A program made the position numbers and the translations under genes. The notes below the pieces were generated by a model. The model searched no databases, was not told where the DNA came from, and saw only the letters and a program-made list of their open reading frames with translations. Shown piece by piece: positions 46,768 to 56,310 of a DNA stretch of 64,000 bases; the stretch's first letter is position 1; each line of letters begins with the position of its first letter. This stretch comes from RUG369 sp050949645 (GTDB lineage Bacteria; Planctomycetota; Planctomycetia; Pirellulales; Thermoguttaceae): NCBI GenBank assembly GCA_050949645.1, contig JBMNGC010000001.1, positions 1,488,001 through 1,552,000 on the forward strand, in the 5' to 3' direction.

Positions 46768-49671
46768 ATGATGAAATTTAACGACGATAAAATTGAAAAT
46801 TTCTATCATAAAATATCCGCCTTCATCCCTTCGGAACGACTCTATACGAACGAGCTTTGGACGCTCGCGTGGGGCGCCGACGCGGGATTCTACCGTGAGA
46901 TTCCCCAGATCGTCGTCTTCCCTCTGACGGAAGAGGAGGTCTCCAGGATTCTCCAAGCGGCCGACGAGTTAGGGGTCGCGCTGACATTCCGCGCGAGCGG
47001 CACGAGCCTTTCCGGTCAGGCCTCCACGAACTCCGTCCTTGTCGTCGTGGGGTTGAATTGGGAGCGCTACGAGGTTCTTGACGGCGGCAAACGGATCAGG
47101 CTCCAGCCCGGCGTCATGGGTGGTCGCGTCAACGAAATTCTCGCGAAGTACGGTTATAAATTCCCGCCGGATCCCGCCTCGATCAACTCTGCGCGTATTG
47201 GCGGAATCGTTGCGAACAACGCCTCCGGCATGAACTGCGGCGTCCATGCCAACAGCGAACGCGTCATGACCTCGGCGCGACTTATCTTTACTGACGGAAC
47301 AATCCTCGACGTTGGCGACGAACGCTCGCGAGAGGACTTCGCAAAGAAAAAACCTGATTTTATCAGGCGCCTGCTGGAAATTCGCGACGAAGTCCGATCT
47401 GATCCGGAACTCGTTGAACTGATCAAGCGAAAGTATCTCATTAAGAACGTTACGGGTCTCAATCTCCGCCCCCTCGTCTACTACGACGATCCTTTCACGC
47501 TCATTTCGCGCCTTATCGTCGGATCGGAAGGGACCTTGGCGTTCCTCTCAGAAGTCACAACGACGACGGAAAAATTGCCGAAACGCCGCGCAAGCGCGAT
47601 GATCTACGCCAATACGCTCTTCGACGCGTGCCGCGCCGTTCTCTTGCTCAAAAAAACTCCCGTCATAAGCGCAGAAGTTCTTGACCGTCTCGCTCTTAAA
47701 TCGGTTCAGGACGACGAAGGCGTTCCAGATTTCGTCAAAAATCTCGGGCCCGAAGCGTGCTCCGTTCTCCTGGAGACGACGGGCGATACGGAAGAAGAGC
47801 TCCAGTCGCACATCGACCTTATCAAAGCCGCTCTTGGCGATTTTCCGCTCCTCTATCCCGTCGAATTTACAGAAGATCCCAAAGTCTACGGCGCATGGTG
47901 GGCGATGCGTTCGGGAGTCTTCCCCAAAGTCGGAGGTCAGCGCGAAGTCGGCTCGACATGCCTCATCGAAGACGTTGCGTTCCCACTCGACGTACTCCCT
48001 GAAGCGACGGCGGAGCTGCAAAAGCTCATTAGTAAGTACGGTTACGAGGACGGGGTTATTTACGGTCACGCGCTTGAGGGAAATTTCCACTTCGTTCTCA
48101 ATCAGAGATTTGACTCCGACGCGGAGGTCCAGCGATATAACGACCTCATGCTTGAGGTCGTTTCGCTCGTAGTCGACAAATATCATGGATCGCTCAAAGC
48201 GGAACACGGGACAGGGCGCAACATGGCGCCCTTTGTCGAGCGCGAATGGGGCTCAAAAGCGTTCGCTGTCATGAAGAAGCTCAAGACGCTCTTCGACCCA
48301 AACAACATTCTCAACCCGGGCGTCATCTTCAACTCCGATCCCGAGTGCCACCTCAAGGATTTCAAGCCGCTTCCCGAAACGCATCCTCTCGTCGACAAGT
48401 GTATTGAGTGCGGCTTCTGCGAGCCGAATTGTCTTTCCTGCGGTCTGGCGCTTTCGTCGCGTCAACGCGTCGTGGTTCGCCGCGAAATATCCCGACTGCG
48501 CAGAGACGGTTCTGACCCCGCCCGCCTCGAGAGGCTCCTGAAGGCCTACAAAAAACCGGGGATCGTCATGTGCGCCGGCGACGGTCTCTGTTCGACCTCC
48601 TGTCCGATGGAAATCGACGTTGGCGATCTCACTCACGTTCTGCGCGAAGAAGCGATCCCAGAAGGCGGCGTCGCGATGAAGATTGGCGTTTTTTGCGGCG
48701 ACCACCTAAAAAGCGTCAAATCAGGTCTGCGACCCATCCTCGGGTTGGCGCGCTTTGGTCGTTCCATTCTTGGCGCCAAGGGAACGACGCTCGCCGGAAA
48801 AGCGCTCCATAAAATCGGTTTGCCTCTATGGACGCCCGCGCTTCCAGGACCATACAAACTCTCGCCAAGTAAGACGCCGCACGCCGAATTCATTCCTCTT
48901 TCTGCGCTCACGGACGCGCGAGTCCCCGAAGCGTCGGAGGAAGCGCGCGGTAAACTGGACGCGCATGACGTGAACCGCGTCGTCTATTTCCCAAGTTGCA
49001 TCAATCAGACGATGGGCTCGAGCGGTTCGGAAGAACCTTTGATCGAGACAACGGTTCGTCTTTTGGAAAAGGCTGGCTTTACGGTCGTCTTCCCGCCAGA
49101 CTACGAAAACCTTTGTTGCGGTACAATTTGGGAAAGTAAGGGAATGCCCGACGTCGCCGACCGCAAGACGAAGGAGCTCGAAGATTCGCTCTGGGCGGCG
49201 TCGAACGGCGGCGAATACCCGATCCTCTGCGATCAGTCGCCGTGCCTATATCGTATGCGCGCTAAGATCACGAAAATGAAGCTTTACGAACCGGTCGAAT
49301 TCATCGAAACGTTCCTGGTCAACAAGCTCGATTTCCACCCGAGCGATGAACGAATCGCGGTTCACTCCACCTGCTCTTCCCGCAAGCTTAACTTGACCGA
49401 GTCGCTCGTTCGTCTCGCGAATCGGTGCTCGTCAAACGTCTTGCTGCCAGAAGAAGTCGGATGTTGCGGATTCGCCGGGGACAAAGGCTTCACGCATCCG
49501 GAGATAAACGCATACGCGTTGCGCAAACTCAAGCCTCAGATCGACGAAAGTCGCGCCGTTGCAGGCTACTCCACGAGCCGAACCTGCGAAATTGGACTCA
49601 CGAACAACAGCGGGGTTCCGTACATGTCGATTATCCACCTTGTCGATCAATCGACGACCGCGAAAAAATAG
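46768..49671 (+). CDS. fused FAD-linked oxidase / Fe-S (CCG) dehydrogenase, D-lactate/glycolate type
   Basis: A 967-residue fusion. Residues about 40-190 are the FAD-binding PCMH domain (FRASGTSLSGQA, GGIVANNASGMNCG) and about 200-540 the FAD-oxidase C domain (GSEGTLAFLSEV, HGTGRNMAPFVE). Around 545-615 there are two 4Fe-4S motifs (CIECGFCEPNCLSC and CAGDGLCSTSCP). About 730-960 are two CCG domains (YFPSCINQTMG, LCCGTIW, HSTCSSRKL, GCCGFAGDKGF). This matches the Dld-II/GlcD-GlcF type fusion that oxidises D-lactate or a similar 2-hydroxy acid and passes electrons to quinone or cytochrome. Substrate inferred only. ATG 46768 or 46771. Confidence 0.9.
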   Translation: MMKFNDDKIENFYHKISAFIPSERLYTNELWTLAWGADAGFYREIPQIVVFPLTEEEVSRILQAADELGVALTFRASGTSLSGQASTNSVLVVVGLNWERYEVLDGGKRIRLQPGVMGGRVNEILAKYGYKFPPDPASINSARIGGIVANNASGMNCGVHANSERVMTSARLIFTDGTILDVGDERSREDFAKKKPDFIRRLLEIRDEVRSDPELVELIKRKYLIKNVTGLNLRPLVYYDDPFTLISRLIVGSEGTLAFLSEVTTTTEKLPKRRASAMIYANTLFDACRAVLLLKKTPVISAEVLDRLALKSVQDDEGVPDFVKNLGPEACSVLLETTGDTEEELQSHIDLIKAALGDFPLLYPVEFTEDPKVYGAWWAMRSGVFPKVGGQREVGSTCLIEDVAFPLDVLPEATAELQKLISKYGYEDGVIYGHALEGNFHFVLNQRFDSDAEVQRYNDLMLEVVSLVVDKYHGSLKAEHGTGRNMAPFVEREWGSKAFAVMKKLKTLFDPNNILNPGVIFNSDPECHLKDFKPLPETHPLVDKCIECGFCEPNCLSCGLALSSRQRVVVRREISRLRRDGSDPARLERLLKAYKKPGIVMCAGDGLCSTSCPMEIDVGDLTHVLREEAIPEGGVAMKIGVFCGDHLKSVKSGLRPILGLARFGRSILGAKGTTLAGKALHKIGLPLWTPALPGPYKLSPSKTPHAEFIPLSALTDARVPEASEEARGKLDAHDVNRVVYFPSCINQTMGSSGSEEPLIETTVRLLEKAGFTVVFPPDYENLCCGTIWESKGMPDVADRKTKELEDSLWAASNGGEYPILCDQSPCLYRMRAKITKMKLYEPVEFIETFLVNKLDFHPSDERIAVHSTCSSRKLNLTESLVRLANRCSSNVLLPEEVGCCGFAGDKGFTHPEINAYALRKLKPQIDESRAVAGYSTSRTCEIGLTNNSGVPYMSIIHLVDQSTTAKK

Positions 49672-49819
49672 CCCCTTCCGCGCCGGCAAACCTCGTTGAC
49701 GATCGACTGCTGTTTTCTTCGTCAGTCTCAACCCGCGCGTCTATCGTTAATCCACAGCTGGCGTTATTTGGATAGCGCCGCACCCTCCCCTTTGTCATCT
49801 GTTGTCATGAGGAGTATCA

Positions 49820-51346
49820 ATGAAAAAGAAGTCTTTCCTTGCCTGCTTGGCGGCTGCTCTACTCCTGATCTTCGCCGCGCCCCTCTTTGCTCAGACGACG
49901 ACGCCGAAATATGCGTCTAAGCCCGGCGAAACCTACTTCGACTTTGGCGACGAACCGATTCGCTATATAGAAAACGACCGCGTCAAAGTCGGCTTTAATC
50001 TCGCGATCGGCGGCGCCATCGTCTATCTCGAAGATAAAAAGAACGACTCTCGCAATATGATCAACAGCTTCGACTGGGGTCGTCAGATTCAGCTCTCCTT
50101 CTATTCTGGGCCCGCTCCCTTCATCGGCCCGAATGGCGAGAAGCCTTCGGACTCCTGGGCAGGACTCGGCTGGAATCCCATTCAGGCTGGCGACTGCGGA
50201 GGCTACGGTTCGCGCGTCCTGGAATTTGAGATCGTTGGCGACGATCAGGCGTTCGTCAGGACTCGCCCTATGCTCTGGCCGCACAGCGGGCTCCTCGCAG
50301 AATGCGTCTTTGAATGTCGTTATCGACTGACGGATAACGGTTTTGAGCTCTCGGCGACGATAATCAACGACCGTTCCGACAAGACGCAATATCTCGCGCG
50401 CAGCCAGGAGACGCCAGCGCTCTACACAAACGCCCCGTGGTATAAACTCGTAACGTACCTTGGCGACAAACCGTTCCAGAACGAGCCCGTAACGACGGTC
50501 GTCGACAAGGGCGACGGCAACGGCTGGCCATGGACCGTCTTCTACTGTCCCGAACGCTGGTCTGCGCTCCTCGATGAAAATGATTACGGTGTTGGCGTTT
50601 ATCAGCCTGCCTCCGTCAGGGTAACCGCCGGTTACGCGGGCTCCGATGAAAGCAAGGGGCAGGATCTTGGAGCAAAGGAGAGCCCGACAGGCTATATCGC
50701 GCCGCTGGAAAGTATGATCCTTGACTGGGACGTTCAATACTCATACAGGACGACCTTTATCGTCGGATCGCTCGACGAAATCCGCCAGACTGCATACGCA
50801 CTCGCGAAAGAAGAGGTCCCGGCGCTTCCCGAATGGGATTTCAAAACGGACCGTCAGAATTGGACTTACGAAAACACAACGGACGATGGATGGGATCTTC
50901 GCGGCAAGGGGTTGACCTTCAACTTGTTACCGAACGCCAACGCCGTTGCAAAATCGGCGGAAACCTTCTGGCAGGCGGAAGATTCAAATAGACTCGAAAT
51001 TGAGGGAAGCTTTGTCGGCGACGCTTCCAACCCGATCGACATGATCACCGTCGCGTTCACGCCCGTCTCGCCGGCGGATTCGCAGTGGTATCTCCAGTGG
51101 TCTGAAGGTCAGAAAGACGCGACGCAAGACCGCGCCGCCAAGGAAAAGGAGTTCCCACGCCTGCAGGAAGTCTACGTGAACGCGCACGTTGAGCGGTCCT
51201 CCGACGGCGCCGAGTGGAGCGTTCATATCGATCTCTCGAAAGTCGAAGGATATGAGGGGGCGATGCGTCAGATTAGGCTGATCTTTCCGCCATTCGACGG
51301 AAAGATCAATCTCAGAAAAGTCGGAATCTATGAGACTGTTCTCTGA
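49820..51346 (+). CDS. secreted beta-rich protein of unknown function
   Basis: A 508-residue protein with a strong SD (GAGGAG), a signal peptide with AQ cleavage (MKKKSFLACLAAALLLIFAA, then PLFAQ) and an aromatic-rich beta domain (about 40-350). Phrases such as AIVYLEDKKNDSRNMINSFD recall galactose-mutarotase-like or glycan-binding sandwiches. A second beta domain (about 360-508) could be carbohydrate-binding. No family is firmly recognised. It is placed among exported carbohydrate enzymes and followed by its own terminator. Confidence 0.78.
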   Translation: MKKKSFLACLAAALLLIFAAPLFAQTTTPKYASKPGETYFDFGDEPIRYIENDRVKVGFNLAIGGAIVYLEDKKNDSRNMINSFDWGRQIQLSFYSGPAPFIGPNGEKPSDSWAGLGWNPIQAGDCGGYGSRVLEFEIVGDDQAFVRTRPMLWPHSGLLAECVFECRYRLTDNGFELSATIINDRSDKTQYLARSQETPALYTNAPWYKLVTYLGDKPFQNEPVTTVVDKGDGNGWPWTVFYCPERWSALLDENDYGVGVYQPASVRVTAGYAGSDESKGQDLGAKESPTGYIAPLESMILDWDVQYSYRTTFIVGSLDEIRQTAYALAKEEVPALPEWDFKTDRQNWTYENTTDDGWDLRGKGLTFNLLPNANAVAKSAETFWQAEDSNRLEIEGSFVGDASNPIDMITVAFTPVSPADSQWYLQWSEGQKDATQDRAAKEKEFPRLQEVYVNAHVERSSDGAEWSVHIDLSKVEGYEGAMRQIRLIFPPFDGKINLRKVGIYETVL

Positions 51347-51378
51347 AGAAGGTGACCAATCGTAGCGATTGGCCTCCG

Positions 51379-51417
51379 GCGTCGCGCGTCTTCATTCTCG
51401 CGCGACGCTTTTCTTTT
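51379..51417 (+). terminator. rho-independent terminator
   Basis: Perfect 10-bp GCGTCGCGCG/CGCGCGACGC stem followed by TTTTCTTTTT. Confidence 0.9.
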
Positions 51418-51444
51418 TCCTGGACGCGTCGAAGCTTGCGTTAG

Positions 51445-51473
51445 TTGCCGCCGCGACTTTAAAATGGTATACT
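51445..51473 (+). promoter_or_regulatory. candidate sigma70 promoter for the FAD oxidoreductase gene
   Basis: TTGCCG, 17-base spacer, TATACT, about 115 bases before ATG 51590. Confidence 0.55.
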
Positions 51474-51589
51474 CTTAACGGTTAAAGGAACGCGTTCGAA
51501 TATCGCGTTGCGGTAAACGTATCCCGTGGTTAGCCATCTTCAGCAGTATTATACGAGTCGTCCGTTGCGACGCCATTTGGAGAAACTTT

Positions 51590-53701
51590 ATGAAAAAAAA
51601 CATCCGAACCGTTTGCTTTGCTCTTGTCGCCATTTGCGCCGCGCTCCTGACTTCGAGCGGCGTTCATGCAGAAAACGTCGGCTCTTACGACGTCGTCGTT
51701 TATGGAGGCAATAGCGCGGCGATCACAACTGCCGTCCAGGTTGTCAAAATGGACAAAACTGTCGTCGTGGTCTCTCCTGATCTGCATCTCGGCGGTCTCA
51801 CGAGCGGTGGACTCGGCGCGACGGACTCCGGCAACCGCACCGTCATCGGCGGACTCTCTCGCGAATTCTATCATCGACTATGGGAATATTATCAGGACGA
51901 GGCTGCATGGACTTTACAGCCCATGCCCAAAGAAAAGGGAATCCCCGGTCAAGGCGGACGCGGAATTGACAATGATACGAAAACAATGTGGGTTTTCGAG
52001 CCGAGCGTCGCTGAGAAAATCTTTGAGAATTTCGTCGCCGAATACGAAATTCCCGTCTATAAATCTGAGTTTCTCGATCGCGAAAACGGTGTGGTAAAAG
52101 AAGGCGCCGCGATCAAGTCGATCACAACGCTCTCAGGCAAGACTTTTGAGGGTAAAATCTTTGTCGACGCCACTTACGAGGGAGATCTCATGGCGGCGGC
52201 GGGCGTGACCTTCGTAACCGGTCGAGAAGCTAACTCGGAATATGGCGAAACGCTTAATGGCGTTCAGGTTGGAAACGCAACCAAGCACCAGTTTGAAGGC
52301 TTCGTCGATCCATATATCGAACGCGGCAAGCCTGAGAGCGGACGCCTCCCCTTTGTCCACGAGAAGATCAACGCCGACGACGGCGAAGCGGACGATCAAA
52401 TTCAAGCCTATTGTCTCCGCATGTGCCTCACCAACGACGAGCGCAACATGACGAAGATCGAGAAGCCCGAAAATTATAATGAGCTTGATTACGAACTCCT
52501 ACTCCGTTCGATCGAAGCCGGTCAAAAAGAGTTCATGTCATTCTCGCCGATGCCCAACTACAAGACCGACTCGAACAACAACAAGGCGGTCTCCACGGAC
52601 TATATCGGCGGTAACTACGACTATCCCAATGGAAGTTACGAGGAACGCGAAAAGATTTACGAAGCGCATCGAAATTGGCAGCAGGGACTTCTCTGGACCC
52701 TCCAGCACAACAAGCGCGTTCCTGAAAATATCCGCAACCAATTCCTCAAATGGGGGCTCGCTAAAGACGAGTTCGTCGACAACGGCAACTGGCCCAAACA
52801 ATTGTACATTCGCGAAGCGCGACGCATGAAGAGCGATTTCGTCGTTTCAGAACGTCATCTCCGTTACCTTGACGATACGCCGCGCCCCATCGGAATGGGC
52901 TCGTACAACATGGACTCGCACAACATCCAACGGTACGTCGCGATTGACGAACAGGGTCGCGCGACCGTCCGCAATGAAGGCGACGTTCAAGTCAATCCCG
53001 GCGGTCCCTACCCGATCGATTACGGCGCGATTCTGCCCCCCAAAGCGGAAAGCAACAACCTGCTCGTCCCCGTTTGCGTCAGCTGCACCCACATTGCTTT
53101 CGGTTCGATCCGAATGGAGCCCGTCTTCATGATCCTCGGCCAGAGCGCGGCGACTGCCGCGTGCCTCTCGCTCGACAACAACGTCGCGCCTCAGGATCTC
53201 GACTACAAAACGCTGCGCGAACAGCTCCTGAAGGACGGTCAGATCCTCGAATATGATTCGGGCGCACGCGTTCGTTCTGCCAGGCTTCCGGGCGTCATTA
53301 TCGACAACCGAGCGGCAACGGTTAAAGGAGAGTGGCTCACAACGACCGCTATCCCGAAGTATGTCGATTCCGACTATCTCCATGACGATAACGCAAATAA
53401 GGACGGCAAGTCAGTTCTCTTTGAATTCAAAGATCTGAAACCTGGTCTTTACGATTGCCGCATCGCCTACTCGGCGCACTCTAATCGTGCGACTAACGTT
53501 CCCGTTAATGTCAAGACTTCACTCATGCTTGCCGAAGCGACCGTCAATGAGAAGGTCGCGCCTACGATCGACGAACTTTTTACTTCGATCGGTAAGATTC
53601 GCGTCGGCGACGACGGTACAGCGAGCGTCGAAATCTTTGCCAAAGGAACGAACGGATACGTTGTCGTTGACGCCGTTCAGATGCTCCCCGTCGCTGAGTG
53701 A
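51590..53701 (+). CDS. exported FAD-dependent oxidoreductase with C-terminal golvesin-like domain
   Basis: A 703-residue protein with a signal peptide (residues 1-27). It has the FAD-binding dinucleotide fold YDVVVYGGNSAAITTAV near residue 33, the HLGGLTSGGLGATDSGNR signature of the FAD_oxidored (PF12831-like) family and EGDLMAAAGVTFVTGRE. Residues about 560-700 are a beta-sandwich resembling the golvesin/xanthan-lyase carbohydrate-binding domain (GVIIDNRAATVKGEW, TNGYVVVDAVQMLP). Such fusions are common in planctomycetes, with unknown substrate, likely polysaccharide-derived. SD GGAGAAA. Own promoter and terminator. Confidence 0.87.
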   Translation: MKKNIRTVCFALVAICAALLTSSGVHAENVGSYDVVVYGGNSAAITTAVQVVKMDKTVVVVSPDLHLGGLTSGGLGATDSGNRTVIGGLSREFYHRLWEYYQDEAAWTLQPMPKEKGIPGQGGRGIDNDTKTMWVFEPSVAEKIFENFVAEYEIPVYKSEFLDRENGVVKEGAAIKSITTLSGKTFEGKIFVDATYEGDLMAAAGVTFVTGREANSEYGETLNGVQVGNATKHQFEGFVDPYIERGKPESGRLPFVHEKINADDGEADDQIQAYCLRMCLTNDERNMTKIEKPENYNELDYELLLRSIEAGQKEFMSFSPMPNYKTDSNNNKAVSTDYIGGNYDYPNGSYEEREKIYEAHRNWQQGLLWTLQHNKRVPENIRNQFLKWGLAKDEFVDNGNWPKQLYIREARRMKSDFVVSERHLRYLDDTPRPIGMGSYNMDSHNIQRYVAIDEQGRATVRNEGDVQVNPGGPYPIDYGAILPPKAESNNLLVPVCVSCTHIAFGSIRMEPVFMILGQSAATAACLSLDNNVAPQDLDYKTLREQLLKDGQILEYDSGARVRSARLPGVIIDNRAATVKGEWLTTTAIPKYVDSDYLHDDNANKDGKSVLFEFKDLKPGLYDCRIAYSAHSNRATNVPVNVKTSLMLAEATVNEKVAPTIDELFTSIGKIRVGDDGTASVEIFAKGTNGYVVVDAVQMLPVAE

Positions 53702-53717
53702 CGGTCAAACCGCGCAA

Positions 53718-53754
53718 GACGGCGTCGCGCGTTGCGACGCCGTCGCTTCTTTTT
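53718..53754 (+). terminator. rho-independent terminator
   Basis: Perfect 11-bp GACGGCGTCGC/GCGACGCCGTC stem, then a T-rich stretch. It sits only about 35 bases before the next ATG. Confidence 0.8.
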
Positions 53755-53788
53755 CACCGCCATATCTTTTCAGATTGTGGAGCGCGTC

Positions 53789-56197
53789 ATGTCTTTTTCA
53801 AAATTCGTAACAAGCTTAATTGGTCGGCGTTGTGTTCTCTTCTTTTTAGCGCTCCTCATGGGCGTTTGTATTCCGCATCAGACTGCCTTCGCGTCAGCCC
53901 CCAACGCTAAAACGTACGCCGTTGAAACGCGCGAGGGAGTCCCCTTCTTTACGATCGACTCCGTTCCAACTCGGGCTCGGATCTTCTTTGGAATCTCAAA
54001 CAACGAACCGATTGTGATAACCCCGGAGTACGCCCATTACGAATACGAGTTCGTCGCGCTCAACGACGCGCAGGGAATGGGTACGCTCCATTTTAGATTC
54101 GGTCCCGCGCTCGGCGAAATCAATCTCGATAACATCTCCGTCGTCGATAAAGAGACGGGCGCTAACCTCGCTAAAACTTACGACTTCGAGGACGATAAAG
54201 ACTACTCGGAACATTGGCAGACGTGGCATGAAGTCTTTGAAGATCAACGCATCGCCTCTGTTATGCCCGCTGACGGCGCAGGAACCGCCGGGTCGCGAGG
54301 GTTGCAGATCAAAATTCTGCATGCGCCCGAAGGAAAATCGCCTGACTTCCATCTCTTCCACGATAAAACGCTTGATTTTGTTCAAGGCAGAACGTACGTT
54401 GTCAGTTTCGACGCGCGTGCTTCTGCGCTGCGGCGAACCCGCGTTTCATGCTATCGACCGGCCTCGCCGTTGTTTATTCCTATCGGACACTGCGGTAAAA
54501 ACGTTCTTGAAAGTCAGGTCCGACTCGCAGCAACAGCCGGCGTTAACTTTGTTTCTTTCCCCTATCCTGGAATTTGGCCGGACGCCAATGGCGCTCTCGA
54601 CTTCGATAAATCTGACGAGTTCTGCGACCTTATCCTTGAGGCCAATCCCAACGCAATTCTTATTCCCAGAATAAGCCTCAGACCGACCTTGGAATGGCTC
54701 AATCAGTATCCCGAAGCGCGCGAGATATGGCGCGACGCCGGCGCCGACAGCGACGGACAGGGATGGGATTGGCCGACCCTCAATTCAGAAATATACTGCA
54801 AAACCGCCAACGAAACGCTCGCGTCCATCGTAAAACATCTTGAAGAAAGGTACGGCGATTCGATCGCGGGTTATCATCCATGCGGACAAAACACGTCGGA
54901 ATGGTTCACGCCGAACACGTGGAGCGCCGGAAGCGCGGGATTTGCGGAAGTCGATCGTCTCGCGTTTCAAAAATGGCTCAAAAGGAAGTACGGCGACGTC
55001 GTAAGTCTGCGTCAGGTTTGGAATGATCCGGAGATTACCTTCGAGACCGCCGACGTCCCCTCTGTTGAAGAGCGCAACGACTCGCAGGCGTCCCCCTATC
55101 TTAAACCGGGTCGACTCCTCGATTTCAACGAATTCTGGCAAACTGGCGCGACCAACGTCATTTGCGAACTCGCAAGAACGGTCAAACGGGAAACGCAGGG
55201 TAAAAAACTCGCGTTCTTCTTCTACGGATATTCTTACGAATTCGCAAGCGTCGCCAAAGGACCGGCGGCAAGCGGTCACTACGCGCTGCGAGAGCTCCTG
55301 GACTGCCCGGACGTCGACGTCATATGTTCGCCCATCTCCTACTCCGAGCGTGCGCTGGGAGGCGGTTGCTCCTGCATGCTTAACGCCGAAAGCGTGACGG
55401 CCGCCGGAAAAATCTACCTTTATGAGGACGATTGCCGAACGTACATCGCCCACGCGCTTGGCGAACGACTTTCGAGCGTCGAGACTCCGGAGGATTCCGT
55501 CAATATTGTTTTGCGTAACTCTTCGGAGACCGCCGAACGCAACTTCGCGACCTGGCTCATGGACTTAGGCGCAGGGGGCTGGTATGATTCGCCGGAAATC
55601 TGGAACGCCGTCGCCAAACTCGCGCCGATGGATCAGTATTTCCTCGATCATCCAACTCCATATCATCCGGAGATTGGCGTCTTCCTGAGCGAACGCTCTA
55701 TGCTCAAGATCACGTCGGGTAAATATACCGGTACGCCTGTCGCCGCCGCGCGAGCGCAGTTCAACCGCGTCGGAGCGCCCTATGCGCAGTATGATCTGGC
55801 GGACCTTGTCTCCGGCGTCGCCCCTATTCTCAAACTTACGGTCATTTTGAACGCCGACGCGCTTGACGCGGATGAACTTGACGCGCTCGAACGTCTCGAA
55901 AAAAGCGGCAAAACAACGATCGCTCGCTACGCGCTCGTAGGCCCCACGACCGCAGAGTTGCGCAAGCTCGCTCAAGAAGCCGGCGTCTGGCTCTACACGG
56001 AGCGCGCATGCAACGTCTGGGCCAACGGTCCCTTTGTTACGCTCCACGCGCCCGAAGACGGCGAATATCGATTCCACGCTCCAAAAGACGTCGCGTCGAT
56101 CGTCGATTTTATCGCCGGGGAAACGGTTGCAGAGGGTCCCGATTGCGTGTTCAAGTTGAAGACCGGCGACACGAAAGTCCTCCAATTGATCAGATAA
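53789..56197 (+). CDS. exported GH42-like glycoside hydrolase
   Basis: About 802 residues from ATG 53789 (GGAG 6 bases upstream), with a signal segment (VLFFLALLMGVCIPHQTAFA). An N-terminal beta domain (to about 230) precedes a TIM-barrel region resembling GH42/GH-A glycosidases (AGVNFVSFPYPGIWP, then YHPCGQNTSEWFT and FQKWLKRKYGDVVSLRQVWN, the GH42-type motif). A C-terminal GATase-like domain follows. A candidate acid/base Glu lies in QNTSEWF and the nucleophile is not certain. Probably a beta-galactosidase-type or related enzyme on plant or algal glycans; substrate unknown. Confidence 0.72.
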   Translation: MSFSKFVTSLIGRRCVLFFLALLMGVCIPHQTAFASAPNAKTYAVETREGVPFFTIDSVPTRARIFFGISNNEPIVITPEYAHYEYEFVALNDAQGMGTLHFRFGPALGEINLDNISVVDKETGANLAKTYDFEDDKDYSEHWQTWHEVFEDQRIASVMPADGAGTAGSRGLQIKILHAPEGKSPDFHLFHDKTLDFVQGRTYVVSFDARASALRRTRVSCYRPASPLFIPIGHCGKNVLESQVRLAATAGVNFVSFPYPGIWPDANGALDFDKSDEFCDLILEANPNAILIPRISLRPTLEWLNQYPEAREIWRDAGADSDGQGWDWPTLNSEIYCKTANETLASIVKHLEERYGDSIAGYHPCGQNTSEWFTPNTWSAGSAGFAEVDRLAFQKWLKRKYGDVVSLRQVWNDPEITFETADVPSVEERNDSQASPYLKPGRLLDFNEFWQTGATNVICELARTVKRETQGKKLAFFFYGYSYEFASVAKGPAASGHYALRELLDCPDVDVICSPISYSERALGGGCSCMLNAESVTAAGKIYLYEDDCRTYIAHALGERLSSVETPEDSVNIVLRNSSETAERNFATWLMDLGAGGWYDSPEIWNAVAKLAPMDQYFLDHPTPYHPEIGVFLSERSMLKITSGKYTGTPVAAARAQFNRVGAPYAQYDLADLVSGVAPILKLTVILNADALDADELDALERLEKSGKTTIARYALVGPTTAELRKLAQEAGVWLYTERACNVWANGPFVTLHAPEDGEYRFHAPKDVASIVDFIAGETVAEGPDCVFKLKTGDTKVLQLIR

Positions 56198-56207
56198 CCG
56201 ATCCTTG

Positions 56208-56255
56208 TTGGTCGATATCGACGCGAGCGTGAACGTCCGGCTCGAACACGACCAA
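56208..56255 (+). terminator. hairpin between the GH42-like and HzsA-like genes
   Basis: TTGGTCG/CGACCAA outer stem with an inner CGAGC/GCTCG stem, no U-run. Possibly partial termination. Confidence 0.35.
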
Positions 56256-56310
56256 TAACCGTCACGTCAAAGAATCCAATATCGCTCCCCTTCCTTTAAG
56301 GGTCAGTCCT